The position numbers and the translations under genes were made by a program. A stretch of DNA of 13,128 nt from JAJRAG01 sp050010535 (GTDB lineage Archaea; Thermoplasmatota; Thermoplasmata; Methanomassiliicoccales; JACIVX01), in assembly GCA_050010535.1 (NCBI GenBank), contig JBEKKT010000033.1, positions 1 through 13,128 on the forward strand. The letters are read 5' to 3'. The notes beneath the pieces were generated by a model that worked only from the letters and a program-made list of their open reading frames with translations, searched no databases and was not told the origin of the DNA. Below are positions 6,780 through 13,128 of the stretch, one piece after another. Positions within the stretch are counted from its first letter, which is position 1, and the number at the start of each line of letters is the position of its first letter.

Positions 6780-7991
6780 ATGGTCAGGTTCCGTTCTTTC
6801 AACGGTTATCTGCCAAATCTGGCAAAGGACGAGAACATTTTGGATCGAGTATCGCCACCATATGATGTAATCGAAGAACCGGAATTGACCGTCCTGAGGA
6901 ACAAACTCTGCAATGTGACAAGAATCACACTTGGAGGCATCGGCGGAAATTATCAGAGGGCAGCGAAGGAACTTACCAACTGGATATCGAAAGGAGCCTT
7001 GGTCAAGGACGAAGATGAGTCGTACTACCTATATCGCCAGTCCTTCAGGATTGGAAGGACCAGACATATCAGAACAGGCTTGATCGGACTCCTTGGCCTC
7101 GAAGGTTATGGTGAAGGAGATGTCATCCCGCATGAGGAAACCGTCCCAAATGTGAAGGAGGATAGACTCAGTCTGCTGAGAACAACTCATACACACGCTG
7201 AGTCAATTCTCGGATTGGTCGATGAATGGGATGAATTGATACTTGAAAGGGCAAAGGATTCGTCTCAGATGCTATTCAAATGCGTGGACTCCTCAGGCAC
7301 TTCGCATGCTATCTCCAGAATCTCAGATCTGGTGTTGACAAATAAGATCACAGATATGTTGAGGAAGAGGAGAGTTCTCATCGCCGACGGACATCACAGA
7401 TACGAGACCGCCTTGCGGTATTTCAAGGAGGCCCCTGAGATCAAAAGCAGGGGATGGGTATTGGCAACACTGGTGAGCTCAGACGATCCAGGTGTTGTCG
7501 TCCTCCCGACCCACAGGCTGATCAAGGTCCCTGACTTGGACGAAGACCGAACAATCAGGAAGATGCGTGAATACTGCTTTGTTGAAAGCTTACGGAACGT
7601 CGAAACCCTGTCCCGTTCACTAAGGCAAACGAAGAACCCATCGTTTGGCGTCATTTTCGGAAACGGGAGCACGTACAAGGTAGGTTTGATTCAGAGGGAT
7701 ATAAACGATCCCATGTGGGATATCGACTCGTTCGTCTTCCAGGAAGTGATGTTGAAGAAGATCATTTACTCGATTGCGCAAAAGGACAGAGTCAAGATCG
7801 ATTACGATCACAGCACATCATCGGTCAAGCACAAGATGAGGAGCGGGGCATACGATTTGTCAGTTCTCCTCAGACCTCCGAGACTTGAAACAATCTGGCA
7901 ACTCGCGACCGAAGGCCATCTAATGCCAATAAAGACAACCTTTTTCTGGCCGAAGGTCTGGTCGGGATTCGTTTACTACAGAATGACGTGA
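6780..7991 (+). CDS. DUF1015 family protein (function unknown)
   Basis: Conserved cytoplasmic protein of 403 residues, about the usual length for DUF1015 (PF06245). Family hallmarks in order: RSFNGYLPNLAKDEN then VSPPYDVI at the N-terminus (5-31), YYLYRQ near 82-87, IPHEET at 116-121, IADGHHRYETAL at 201-212 and LPTHR at 242-246. The His-His-Arg-Tyr-Glu-Thr motif is the strongest mark. No signal peptide or membrane span is seen. The biochemical activity is, to my knowledge, not established; bacterial homologues are often near serine-biosynthesis genes, but nothing here supports that role. The gene stands alone between two tRNA genes, with a weak or absent ribosome-binding site. The ATG is chosen because the conserved motif follows at once and no in-frame start is seen just upstream. 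Codon use looks less GC-rich at third positions than hypE or the RqcH gene. Confidence 0.88.
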   Translation: MVRFRSFNGYLPNLAKDENILDRVSPPYDVIEEPELTVLRNKLCNVTRITLGGIGGNYQRAAKELTNWISKGALVKDEDESYYLYRQSFRIGRTRHIRTGLIGLLGLEGYGEGDVIPHEETVPNVKEDRLSLLRTTHTHAESILGLVDEWDELILERAKDSSQMLFKCVDSSGTSHAISRISDLVLTNKITDMLRKRRVLIADGHHRYETALRYFKEAPEIKSRGWVLATLVSSDDPGVVVLPTHRLIKVPDLDEDRTIRKMREYCFVESLRNVETLSRSLRQTKNPSFGVIFGNGSTYKVGLIQRDINDPMWDIDSFVFQEVMLKKIIYSIAQKDRVKIDYDHSTSSVKHKMRSGAYDLSVLLRPPRLETIWQLATEGHLMPIKTTFFWPKVWSGFVYYRMT

Positions 7992-8071
7992 CGGTCTTGT
8001 TCATCTTAAGTGAATGAATTCATTGAATATGATTGTCCACATCTCAAGAACTGACTCATGGTCTGAGAAAA

Positions 8072-8168
8072 TGGAGCCACTGGAGGGAATCGAACCCTCG
8101 ACCTACGCCTTACCAAGGCGTCGCTATTTAGCGGTGCGTTTTGCGCACTACCGCTAAGCCACAGTGGC
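8072..8168 (-). tRNA. tRNA-Thr (anticodon GGT) with apparent intron and encoded CCA
   Basis: On the minus strand GCCACTG pairs with CAGTGGC, followed by discriminator T and an encoded CCA (8072-8074). Anticodon stem ACGCC/GGCGT encloses TTGGTAA (anticodon GGT, reading ACC); T arm GAGGG/CCCTC encloses TTCGATT. The gene is 97 bases, about 22 too many, all between the D loop and the anticodon stem. Removing them restores D stem GCTT/GAGC. A TATA-like stretch near 8192-8201 (minus) lies about 28 bases upstream. Confidence 0.92.
8126..8147 (-). other. Putative noncanonical intron in tRNA-Thr
   Basis: Removing these 22 bases gives a normal cloverleaf with the junction inside the 3' strand of the D stem, about position 22/23. 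Inside, TGCG pairs with CGCA around CAAAA. A GCG on both sides of the junction makes the exact cut ambiguous, and I could not confirm a bulge-helix-bulge. An unusual unspliced D arm is the alternative. Confidence 0.55.
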
Positions 8169-8226
8169 AACGCTCTCCTCCAAATCGATGGGGATTCATA
8201 AACCTTTCTGACGCGACGACCAGAAC

Positions 8227-8233
8227 AAATATT
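8227..8233 (+). promoter_or_regulatory. Candidate TATA box of the RqcH-type gene
   Basis: AAATATT is centred about 37 bases before the ATG, which predicts a leader of only about ten bases. No clear ribosome-binding site is present. Confidence 0.45.
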
Positions 8234-8266
8234 GACTTATGAGACGTATGACCCTAAGCGGACACG

Positions 8267-10189
8267 ATGAAGACGGAGATGAGCGCCTTCGACATCCTCG
8301 CAATCACGGAAGAGATGCAGAGCCTGATCGGAGGGCATCTCGACAAGATATTCCAGTGGGAGAGGAAGAACATACTCTTCAGGATTAACGTCCCTGGAGT
8401 CGGAAAGAAGGAACTCCTCTTCCAGGACATGAAATGGCTCTACATCGCCGGGGAGAGACCCGAGACGCCGGACAGTCCCACACAGTTCGCCGTTCACCTT
8501 AGAAAGCATCTCTCGAACGGGCGAATCGCGTCCGTTCGGCAGAAGGACTTTGACAGGATCGTTATCGTAGAGATTCAGAAAGAGAAGACTTTCCAGATCG
8601 TTCTCGAGATCTTTGGGGAGGGCAACCTGATTGTCAATTCGGACGGGACCATACTCAACTGCGTCGTCTCCAGGCAATGGAAGCACCGAGATATCCGGCC
8701 AGGTGCAGAATACAAGTTCCCACCTCCTCGCTTCAACCCCATCACAGCGAGCCTGGATAAGTTCAGGGAAACGGTTCGCAATTCCACCTCGGACGCGGTC
8801 AGGACACTCGCAACCTCAAGCAACCTGGGTGGGCAGTACGCCGAGGAAACCTGCCTCCGGGCAGGCATAGACAAGTCGGCTAAGGCGAAGGACCTGACGG
8901 ATGGCGACATCGAGAGAATGTTCAACGCGCTCAGAGAGATCGTCGACGCTGCATCCAAGTCTCCACGACCATGTGTCATCGTGAAAGACGGCATGCCCGA
9001 AGATGTCACTCCCTTTCCCCTCATCCAGTACACCGACGCTACGCAGGAACAGTTTTCCGTCCTGTCCGAAGCTATCCAATCGTACTTGAGCAGACGGAAG
9101 GCGGACACGGAGAAGCAAGAGAACGAAGAGATCCTGCGACTCAAGAGACAACTGGACAAGCAGAAGGAGACAATAGAGCATGTTAGTGCCGAGATCGAAT
9201 CGCTCTCAAAGAATGCGGAGACGCTATACGTGAATTATGTCGCGGTTAGCAATATCCTTTCGAAGATGAGACAGCTGGCCGAAGGCGCTACCTGGGAGGA
9301 GATAACGGAGAGGGGGCTCAAGATTCTTGGCGTCAAGGACGTGAACCCCCCGAAGCACCAGCTAACCATCGAGCTCGAAGGCAGCTCCATCCAACTCGAT
9401 TATACGAAAGGAGTGGAAGAGAATGCCAACGGTATATACGAAAGGACAAAGGAGCTGAAAGGGAAGCTCGATGGCGCGCTTCAATCGGTCAAGGAGACAG
9501 AATCCAGGATTAGGCAGGAGGAGAAAGGGCTGAAGAAGGAAGCCGTCCTATCAAGGTCCAAGAAGACAAAGGTATTCTGGTTCGAGAGCTACAAGTGGTT
9601 CATCACTTCCGGGGGGAAGCTTGTCATAGCCGGCAGGGACGCGAGAACGAACGACCAGGTCGTAAAGAAACACATGACTCCCGCCGACCGGTTCGCTCAC
9701 GCGGACGTCCACGGCGCGCCCAGTATCGTCATTAAGGAGGGGGCGGCAGCGACGGAGGAGGAGATGACAGAAGCATGCATCTTCGCCCTCGCACATTCGA
9801 AGGCTTGGAACGCCGGGGCGATGGAGGGCAGCTCCTACTGGGTCCTCCCGGACCAAGTATCTAAGACCCCGGAGCCGGGCGATTTCGTTCCGCGGGGAGC
9901 GTTCATCATAAGGGGCAAACGCAACTATCTCTACCACCTCCCAATCGAGCTTGCGATCGGGGAGATCAAGCCTCAAGGCGAAAGGAAAATCATGTGTGGG
10001 CCGAGATCCAGCATCGAAAGAGTTTCGACGAAGTTCGTTGTGCTTGCACCTGGAAAGACGGACCGCAACAAGATGTCGGCGCTCCTCGCAAAAGCATTCG
10101 AGGTGCCGGAGGAAGAGATATCGAGGATACTGCCGCCCGGCGATGTCGATATCAGAGAGAACAAGGGCATGAGCATCGAAGGACAATGA
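8267..10189 (+). CDS. rqcH: NFACT family protein, archaeal Rqc2/RqcH homologue
   Basis: Ribosome-associated quality-control factor. Relatives bind large subunits carrying stalled peptidyl-tRNA and, in bacteria and eukaryotes, add C-terminal Ala or Ala/Thr tails that mark the peptide for degradation. At 640 residues the layout is typical: NFACT-N at ~5-170 with the Asp96-Arg97 pair (FDRIV) tied to tailing activity in relatives; a helix-hairpin-helix region near 195-235 (GGQYAEETCLRAGID); coiled-coil helices at ~283-345 and ~395-440, rich in Lys, Glu and Gln; NFACT-R at ~445-565 with FITSGGKLVIAGRDA, HADVHGAPS and WVLPDQVSKTPEPGDF; and a C-terminal extension. The start fits the family (MKxxMSAFD). 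Its stop codon is one base from the 3' end of tRNA-Arg(GCG), which is transcribed oppositely. No proteolysis partner is in the window. Family is certain; tailing in archaea is inference. Confidence 0.95.
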   Translation: MKTEMSAFDILAITEEMQSLIGGHLDKIFQWERKNILFRINVPGVGKKELLFQDMKWLYIAGERPETPDSPTQFAVHLRKHLSNGRIASVRQKDFDRIVIVEIQKEKTFQIVLEIFGEGNLIVNSDGTILNCVVSRQWKHRDIRPGAEYKFPPPRFNPITASLDKFRETVRNSTSDAVRTLATSSNLGGQYAEETCLRAGIDKSAKAKDLTDGDIERMFNALREIVDAASKSPRPCVIVKDGMPEDVTPFPLIQYTDATQEQFSVLSEAIQSYLSRRKADTEKQENEEILRLKRQLDKQKETIEHVSAEIESLSKNAETLYVNYVAVSNILSKMRQLAEGATWEEITERGLKILGVKDVNPPKHQLTIELEGSSIQLDYTKGVEENANGIYERTKELKGKLDGALQSVKETESRIRQEEKGLKKEAVLSRSKKTKVFWFESYKWFITSGGKLVIAGRDARTNDQVVKKHMTPADRFAHADVHGAPSIVIKEGAAATEEEMTEACIFALAHSKAWNAGAMEGSSYWVLPDQVSKTPEPGDFVPRGAFIIRGKRNYLYHLPIELAIGEIKPQGERKIMCGPRSSIERVSTKFVVLAPGKTDRNKMSALLAKAFEVPEEEISRILPPGDVDIRENKGMSIEGQ

Positions 10190-10190
10190 G

Positions 10191-10264
10191 CGCCCGAGCC
10201 GGAATTCGAATCCGGGTCTGGAGGTCCGCAGCCTCCTAGGATATCCAAGCTACCCCACTCGGGC
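10191..10264 (-). tRNA. tRNA-Arg (anticodon GCG)
   Basis: A complete intronless cloverleaf on the minus strand: acceptor GCCCGAG/CTCGGGC, D stem GGGT/ATCC, anticodon stem GGAGG/CCTCC around CTGCGGA (anticodon GCG, reading CGC), variable loop AGAC and T arm CCGGA/TCCGG around TTCGAAT. The discriminator is G and CCA is not encoded. A TATA-like AATTAAAGA (minus) is centred about 27 bases upstream, near 10291. The 3' end nearly touches the stop codon of the RqcH-type gene. Confidence 0.95.
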
Positions 10265-10305
10265 TTCTGCCCTGTATGACCCCTTCTCTTTAATTCACTT
10301 TCTAC

Positions 10306-10801
10306 CTAATATGTGGTGCTCATGTCCAGCTTACCCTTCTTCTGAGCCAGATAGTCGGCGTATCTGAATATGCCGATGGATATTATCAGGAACATGACTC
10401 CGGAGATTACGAGCAAGAGGAATATCTCGAGCTAGGAGTATGCTGCCAGCCCGCTCACCGCGCTAATCCCCGCTCCCGGCTGAATCGCCCTTCTCACGAC
10501 CTCCAGCCAGTACGTGATCGGAAGAGGGGGGGCGATGGATTGGCCCCAGGAGGGCAGGGCAGTGATCGGGAACACGACGTCGCAGCCCAGGGCCGTGACA
10601 CACACGACCGGATGTGGGCAACAACAGCGTTGCCAGGATTTTGATCAGTGTCGTCTTTCCGGCCCCGTTCGGACCGAGAAGACCGAAGAGCTCCCCATCC
10701 CTGACCTCGAGGTTTATGTCATCAAGCGCAACTACGGGTTACTTCTTCTTGTTCCCCCCGAACGTCCCCGTCAGGGCTTTGCATTTGATAGCATTCCCCA
10801 T
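10306..10801 (-). pseudogene. Deletion-fused remnant of an ABC exporter (ATPase start joined to permease end)
   Basis: The minus strand reads as one frame with two early stops. It opens MGNAIKCKALTGTFGGNKKK, then TAA, then VALDDINLEV and a full Walker A in GLLGPNGAGKTTLIK, reaching LLPTSG about 25 residues later. That is the start of a drug/ABC-2-type ATP-binding subunit. At about 10572/10573 it passes without a break in frame into FPITALPSWGQ, PLPITYWLEVVRRAI and a last membrane span (IFLLLVISGVMFLIISIGIF) before TAG at 10306-10308, which is the end of an ABC-2 permease. A TAG interrupts it just before that span. Signature, Walker B and most permease spans are missing, so an internal deletion removed the end of the ATPase gene and most of the permease gene. 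It cannot make a working transporter. Confidence 0.85.
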
Positions 10802-10844
10802 GGGCGTTGAGGGAATCCGAAAAAGCAGACAAAGACCTATCGCT

Positions 10845-11036
10845 TCACAGCTCTTGGTGCTGCACGTACCGCACGATATAGCCCGCGATCTGGTTTCTCA
10901 TGGATGTGGAGTAGACGTCAGTGAGCTTGCTCACGAGGGTCTTGTTGTTCTCGAAGTCCGCGCTGAATGCTCCGGGATACTTCTTCACGAGTTCGACCGC
11001 GACCCGCTTGATGTACGTAGGTCTAATATTTCCCAT
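10845..11036 (-). CDS. rps17e: Small-subunit ribosomal protein S17e (eS17)
   Basis: Protein of the small ribosomal subunit found in archaea and eukaryotes. The 63-residue length is normal for archaeal members. The N-terminal helix MGNIRPTYIKRVAVELVKKYP matches the family, followed by FSADFENNKTLVSKL and, near the end, RNQIAGYIVRYV. The start is fixed by the family N-terminus; a short GGTG lies upstream as a possible weak ribosome-binding site. The gene follows thyX on the same strand, and its TATA box overlaps the thyX stop codon, so it has its own promoter and may also be reached by read-through. A short T run (minus strand, 10820-10824) follows as a possible weak terminator. Small and easily missed, but secure. 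Confidence 0.95.
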   Translation of the reverse strand: MGNIRPTYIKRVAVELVKKYPGAFSADFENNKTLVSKLTDVYSTSMRNQIAGYIVRYVQHQEL

Positions 11037-11073
11037 CGATTCACACCAGATAGGCAGGGTTAAGCCCTGGGGC

Positions 11074-11081
11074 TATTTATA
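11074..11081 (-). promoter_or_regulatory. TATA box of rps17e, overlapping the thyX stop
   Basis: On the minus strand this reads TATAAATA, a strong archaeal TATA box about 40 bases upstream of the rps17e ATG. It predicts a leader of roughly 10-15 bases. It covers the TAA stop codon of thyX at 11077-11079. Confidence 0.65.
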
Positions 11082-11754
11082 CCTTTTTCAGTTCCTTTCT
11101 TCTGGGGTTCCCGCAGCTCATCTTGCCCTCTGGACACTTGCCGCGGACGCACGGAGGTCCTGCATCCTTAAAGATCGAAGGGGATACCTTCTTGACGACT
11201 CTCAGCATCTCGTCCGCTACTAACCTTATCTCCCACTGGGCCCTATTGCAGCACCTCAACGAGAAGAAGTGCCGGAGCTCCCTTGCGTTCATCGTGATTG
11301 TGATGTTTGTCGAGCTAGCGTTCGGAAGCACGTATCGGGCGTCCTCCACCTCCACCTTCTCGGACAGCACCCGATAGACCTCCCATATCCTATCCATAAG
11401 CTTGCGGAACTCCATCTCCGCCCCCATATTGCCTTCGATGCTAGGAGGGATGACGTAGTCGGCGCAGTCCATCGAAACGTATCGCTGGCTCTGCTGAGAA
11501 TAGGATGCGATCCGATGCCGAACTAGCTGGTGCGTGAGGGCGCGGGAGACGCCCTCGACGCTGAACGTATATATAGCATGCTCGATGACGGAGTGATGGC
11601 CCATCCCGACGATGTTCTCGAGGACTCTGTCAGGATTCTTCCCTTTCATCCCCCTCAGCAGCTCGCCAGCAGGTTTGTCAGAATAGCAGGATTGCGCCGC
11701 GGCCGCGCACAGCTTCTCGGCATCCTTGGTGTACGAGAGCAATCGGACTTTCAT
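11077..11754 (-). CDS. thyX: ThyX, flavin-dependent thymidylate synthase
   Basis: Converts dUMP to dTMP using methylene-tetrahydrofolate, FAD and NAD(P)H, normally as a homotetramer; it replaces classical ThyA. The 225-residue form starting MKVRLLSYTKDAEKL has normal length. Residues 79-89 carry the ThyX motif Arg-His-Arg-x7-Ser (RHRIASYSQQS). GMGHHSVIEH at 50-59 and NARELRHFFSLR with RAQWEIR at ~156-177 are the other conserved blocks. The C-terminus has Cys202, Cys207 and Cys214 in a GPPC/GKC/MSCG pattern. The frame stays open for 44 more codons upstream, but that stretch lacks family similarity and runs into the TraB-domain gene, so the internal ATG is used. A TATA-like CAATTTATG lies 36 bases upstream, just after the TraB stop. 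Confidence 0.95.
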   Translation of the reverse strand: MKVRLLSYTKDAEKLCAAAAQSCYSDKPAGELLRGMKGKNPDRVLENIVGMGHHSVIEHAIYTFSVEGVSRALTHQLVRHRIASYSQQSQRYVSMDCADYVIPPSIEGNMGAEMEFRKLMDRIWEVYRVLSEKVEVEDARYVLPNASSTNITITMNARELRHFFSLRCCNRAQWEIRLVADEMLRVVKKVSPSIFKDAGPPCVRGKCPEGKMSCGNPRRKELKKV

Positions 11755-11785
11755 GTCAGCAACGCTACCACAATCAGCGAGAGGG

Positions 11786-11794
11786 CATAAATTG
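11786..11794 (-). promoter_or_regulatory. TATA box of thyX
   Basis: CAATTTATG on the minus strand is centred 36 bases before the chosen thyX ATG and predicts a leader of about ten bases. It supports the shorter start, because a message begun here could not encode the 44-residue extension. Confidence 0.5.
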
Positions 11795-11797
11795 TTT

Positions 11798-12523
11798 TCA
11801 TGGGACCTGCTCGTAAGTGTAACTGAAATGCGCGTCCGCCACCACATTTGCTCCAGAATTCCCGGCAGCCGTAGATTTCGCGCCATCGATCAACTCTCTC
11901 AGACGGTACACCTGTACATCGCCACCAGACAGAAGCTTCGAGACGCCTTCGATGTGACCGTCTCCGATCACGGCCAAGACGTCAGCGTACCTCTGCGACG
12001 CGTTCTCAATTCGCGTCGCCATCAGTCGGTTCCGGTCGTCGATGAGGACCTTCTTGAGTGTTGGGAACTGCTCACCGATCTGCTGGAGATACCTCTCCTC
12101 ATTCTCCTCGAATTTCTCCAGCTCCTTCTCGACCCGGCTCCGGGTTGCAAAGAACCCAGTCATCGCGGAGAACATGAGATAGATCCTCTCCTTCGCAGAC
12201 ATCTCCCTCCAGAGCTTCATGAAGAGCGCAGAGGCGTCGGCGTCAATGAGCAAGACGTCAGCTCCTATCTCTCGAGCAGTCTCAGCGGCGGAAAGCATCT
12301 CGTTGCCGACCTCCGCTCCGAACTCCCGTGCCATCCTCTTCTGGAACTGAGCGAGGAGCCTGTACGTGACTGGGACCTTGCGCTGCTTGTCTGGGTGGAC
12401 GAGAGCTTCATATCTGCCTGGATCGAGCTCGATGCAGACGGCTCGGGGCATGTGCTTCACGATCAGTCCTCTGACCTGATCCGATATGTTGAAGACATGG
12501 CCCACGCCGACGAGTACGATCAT
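11798..12523 (-). CDS. TraB-domain protein (TraB/PrgY family)
   Basis: Member of the TraB/PrgY family (PF01963), related to the TIKI metalloprotease fold. The marks are paired Gly-x-x-His motifs, GVGH at 6-9 and GDGH at 187-190; the acidic-Arg motif ELDPGRYEAL at 32-41; and IDDRNRLMATRI at 161-172. In bacterial plasmids PrgY/TraB block self-response to a peptide pheromone, but the archaeal role is unknown. The protein has 241 residues and no hydrophobic C-terminal segment, whereas many archaeal members are longer with a membrane-spanning tail; this one looks like a soluble single domain. The middle (~125-150) is a charged helix. It is divergent from the HAD phosphatase gene, with its ATG 27 bases from the shared TATA centre, so it is probably leaderless. 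Confidence 0.88.
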   Translation of the reverse strand: MIVLVGVGHVFNISDQVRGLIVKHMPRAVCIELDPGRYEALVHPDKQRKVPVTYRLLAQFQKRMAREFGAEVGNEMLSAAETAREIGADVLLIDADASALFMKLWREMSAKERIYLMFSAMTGFFATRSRVEKELEKFEENEERYLQQIGEQFPTLKKVLIDDRNRLMATRIENASQRYADVLAVIGDGHIEGVSKLLSGGDVQVYRLRELIDGAKSTAAGNSGANVVADAHFSYTYEQVP

Positions 12524-12544
12524 CGCCCTTCCAAGATACTAAGC

Positions 12545-12554
12545 TTTTAATAAT
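12545..12554. promoter_or_regulatory. Shared divergent TATA box (TraB-domain gene and HAD gene)
   Basis: TTTTAATAAT is the only clear AT-rich box in the 51 bases between two divergent start codons. Its centre (~12550) is 25 bases from the HAD ATG and 27 from the TraB-domain ATG, each the distance expected for a leaderless archaeal gene. The core reads as a plausible TATA box on both strands. Confidence 0.6.
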
Positions 12555-12574
12555 GTTTTCTTCCTGCGTGGTTC

Positions 12575-13128
12575 AATGCGAGAGTCCAGCCGACGGAAAT
12601 ATGATCTGGTCGCGTTCGACATGGACGGGGTCTTGGTGAAGTATCCGAGCTCCTGGACATGGGTGCACCATCACTTTGGGGTGACGGACGAAACGGCCCT
12701 GGAAGAATACATTAACGGAGGCATAGACGACAGGGAGTTCATGAGGCGGGACATCTCGCTGTGGATCGCAAGGAAGTCGGATCTGTGCAAGACCGACATA
12801 GACGCTATCTTGGAGGGTCTCCCGGTCACTGATGGCATCGGCGCAACGGTCTCAGAACTTAGGAGCGAGGGGATCAGAACCGTCATCATCAGCGGCGGCC
12901 TCGATTCGGTGGCAAAACACATCTCCGAACTATATGGATTCGATGCTTGGATCGCCAACGGCCTAGAATGCGATCGGGCGGGCAAGCTTACCGGAGAGGG
13001 GATACTGCGAGTGGAGCTGACCAATAAACGTGTCGCTCTCGATTCCTTTCTGGAGAGATGGAAGATCGCGAGGGACAGGACGGCATGCGTCGGGAACAGC
13101 TTCGTCGACGTTTCCATGTTCAGGGGCT
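12575..13128 (+). CDS. HAD-superfamily phosphatase, SerB-like (partial, runs off the window)
   Basis: The first 184 residues of a haloacid-dehalogenase-type phosphatase. Motif I is FDMDGVL with nucleophile Asp15 and acid/base Asp17; motif II is IISGG at 104-108; Lys151 (LTNKRVAL) suits motif III; and GNSFVD at 173-178 is motif IV, with Asn174 where Asp is usual and Asp178 kept. The cap between motifs I and II is a short helical insert (~20-85), as in phosphoserine-phosphatase-like members. The substrate is probably a small phosphorylated metabolite; phosphoserine is one option. The start is supported by a TATA box centred 25 bases upstream, giving a leaderless message. No stop codon is reached, so the C-terminus lies to the right of the window. 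Confidence 0.88.

Noticed and set aside
8013..8024. 12-bp palindrome AATGAATTCATT between the DUF1015 gene and tRNA-Thr
   Set aside because: Short and AT-rich, with no placement relative to a promoter; expected by chance at this scale.
10514..11063. Two plus-strand open frames over the ABC remnant and rps17e
   Set aside because: They are antisense to clear Walker A, permease and S17e coding sequence and have no family features.
11755..11886. 44-codon upstream extension of thyX
   Set aside because: The residues do not resemble ThyX, the stretch overlaps the end of the TraB-domain gene, and a TATA box lies downstream of this start.
1..13128. CRISPR array, insertion sequence, toxin-antitoxin pair or defence system
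   Set aside because: No regularly spaced repeats, transposase motifs, paired small genes or known defence domains were seen; the only mobile marker is the integrase at the left edge.

Overview
The window looks archaeal, most likely a Thermoplasmatota-type euryarchaeon. The evidence is ribosomal protein S17e, an archaeal Rqc2/RqcH-type protein, a TraB-domain protein, AT-rich TATA boxes about 25 bases upstream of start codons with little or no 5' leader, and two tRNA genes that seem to carry introns. The lineage is inferred from gene content and was not tested. By eye the sequence is moderately GC-rich; the DUF1015 gene and the secreted peptidase gene look less GC-rich at third positions than the housekeeping genes.

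Layout. 1-1084: a tyrosine recombinase gene ends four bases from the 3' end of an oppositely oriented tRNA-Arg(TCG), the usual arrangement where a mobile element has entered a tRNA gene; the element would extend left, out of the window. 1171-3533: an iron-dependent alcohol dehydrogenase (minus) and, divergently, hypE for the cyanide ligands of NiFe hydrogenase. 3537-4227: a decayed minus-strand membrane-protein gene. 4196-6480: a strong promoter, a structured leader with a 19-codon mini-ORF, a secreted gluzincin-type metallopeptidase and a T-rich terminator. 6549-8168: tRNA-Val(TAC), a DUF1015 protein and tRNA-Thr(GGT); both tRNAs have extra sequence near the 3' side of the D arm. 8267-10264: the NFACT/RqcH-type protein, tail to tail with tRNA-Arg(GCG). 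10306-10801: a pseudogene made by fusing the start of an ABC ATPase gene to the end of an ABC-2 permease gene. 10845-12523: rps17e, thyX and a TraB-domain gene on the minus strand, each with its own apparent TATA box. 12575-end: a partial HAD phosphatase gene, divergent from the TraB gene and sharing one nearly symmetric TATA box with it.

How it fits together. This is mostly a conserved housekeeping stretch: translation (S17e, four tRNAs, ribosome quality control), thymidylate synthesis, hydrogenase maturation and redox metabolism. It is interrupted by the edge of an integrated element and two decaying membrane or transport loci. I see no defence island, CRISPR array, insertion sequence or new multi-gene system. 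The least explained signals are the two tRNA insertions, the structured leader with mini-ORF, the shared divergent TATA box and the ABC fusion pseudogene.
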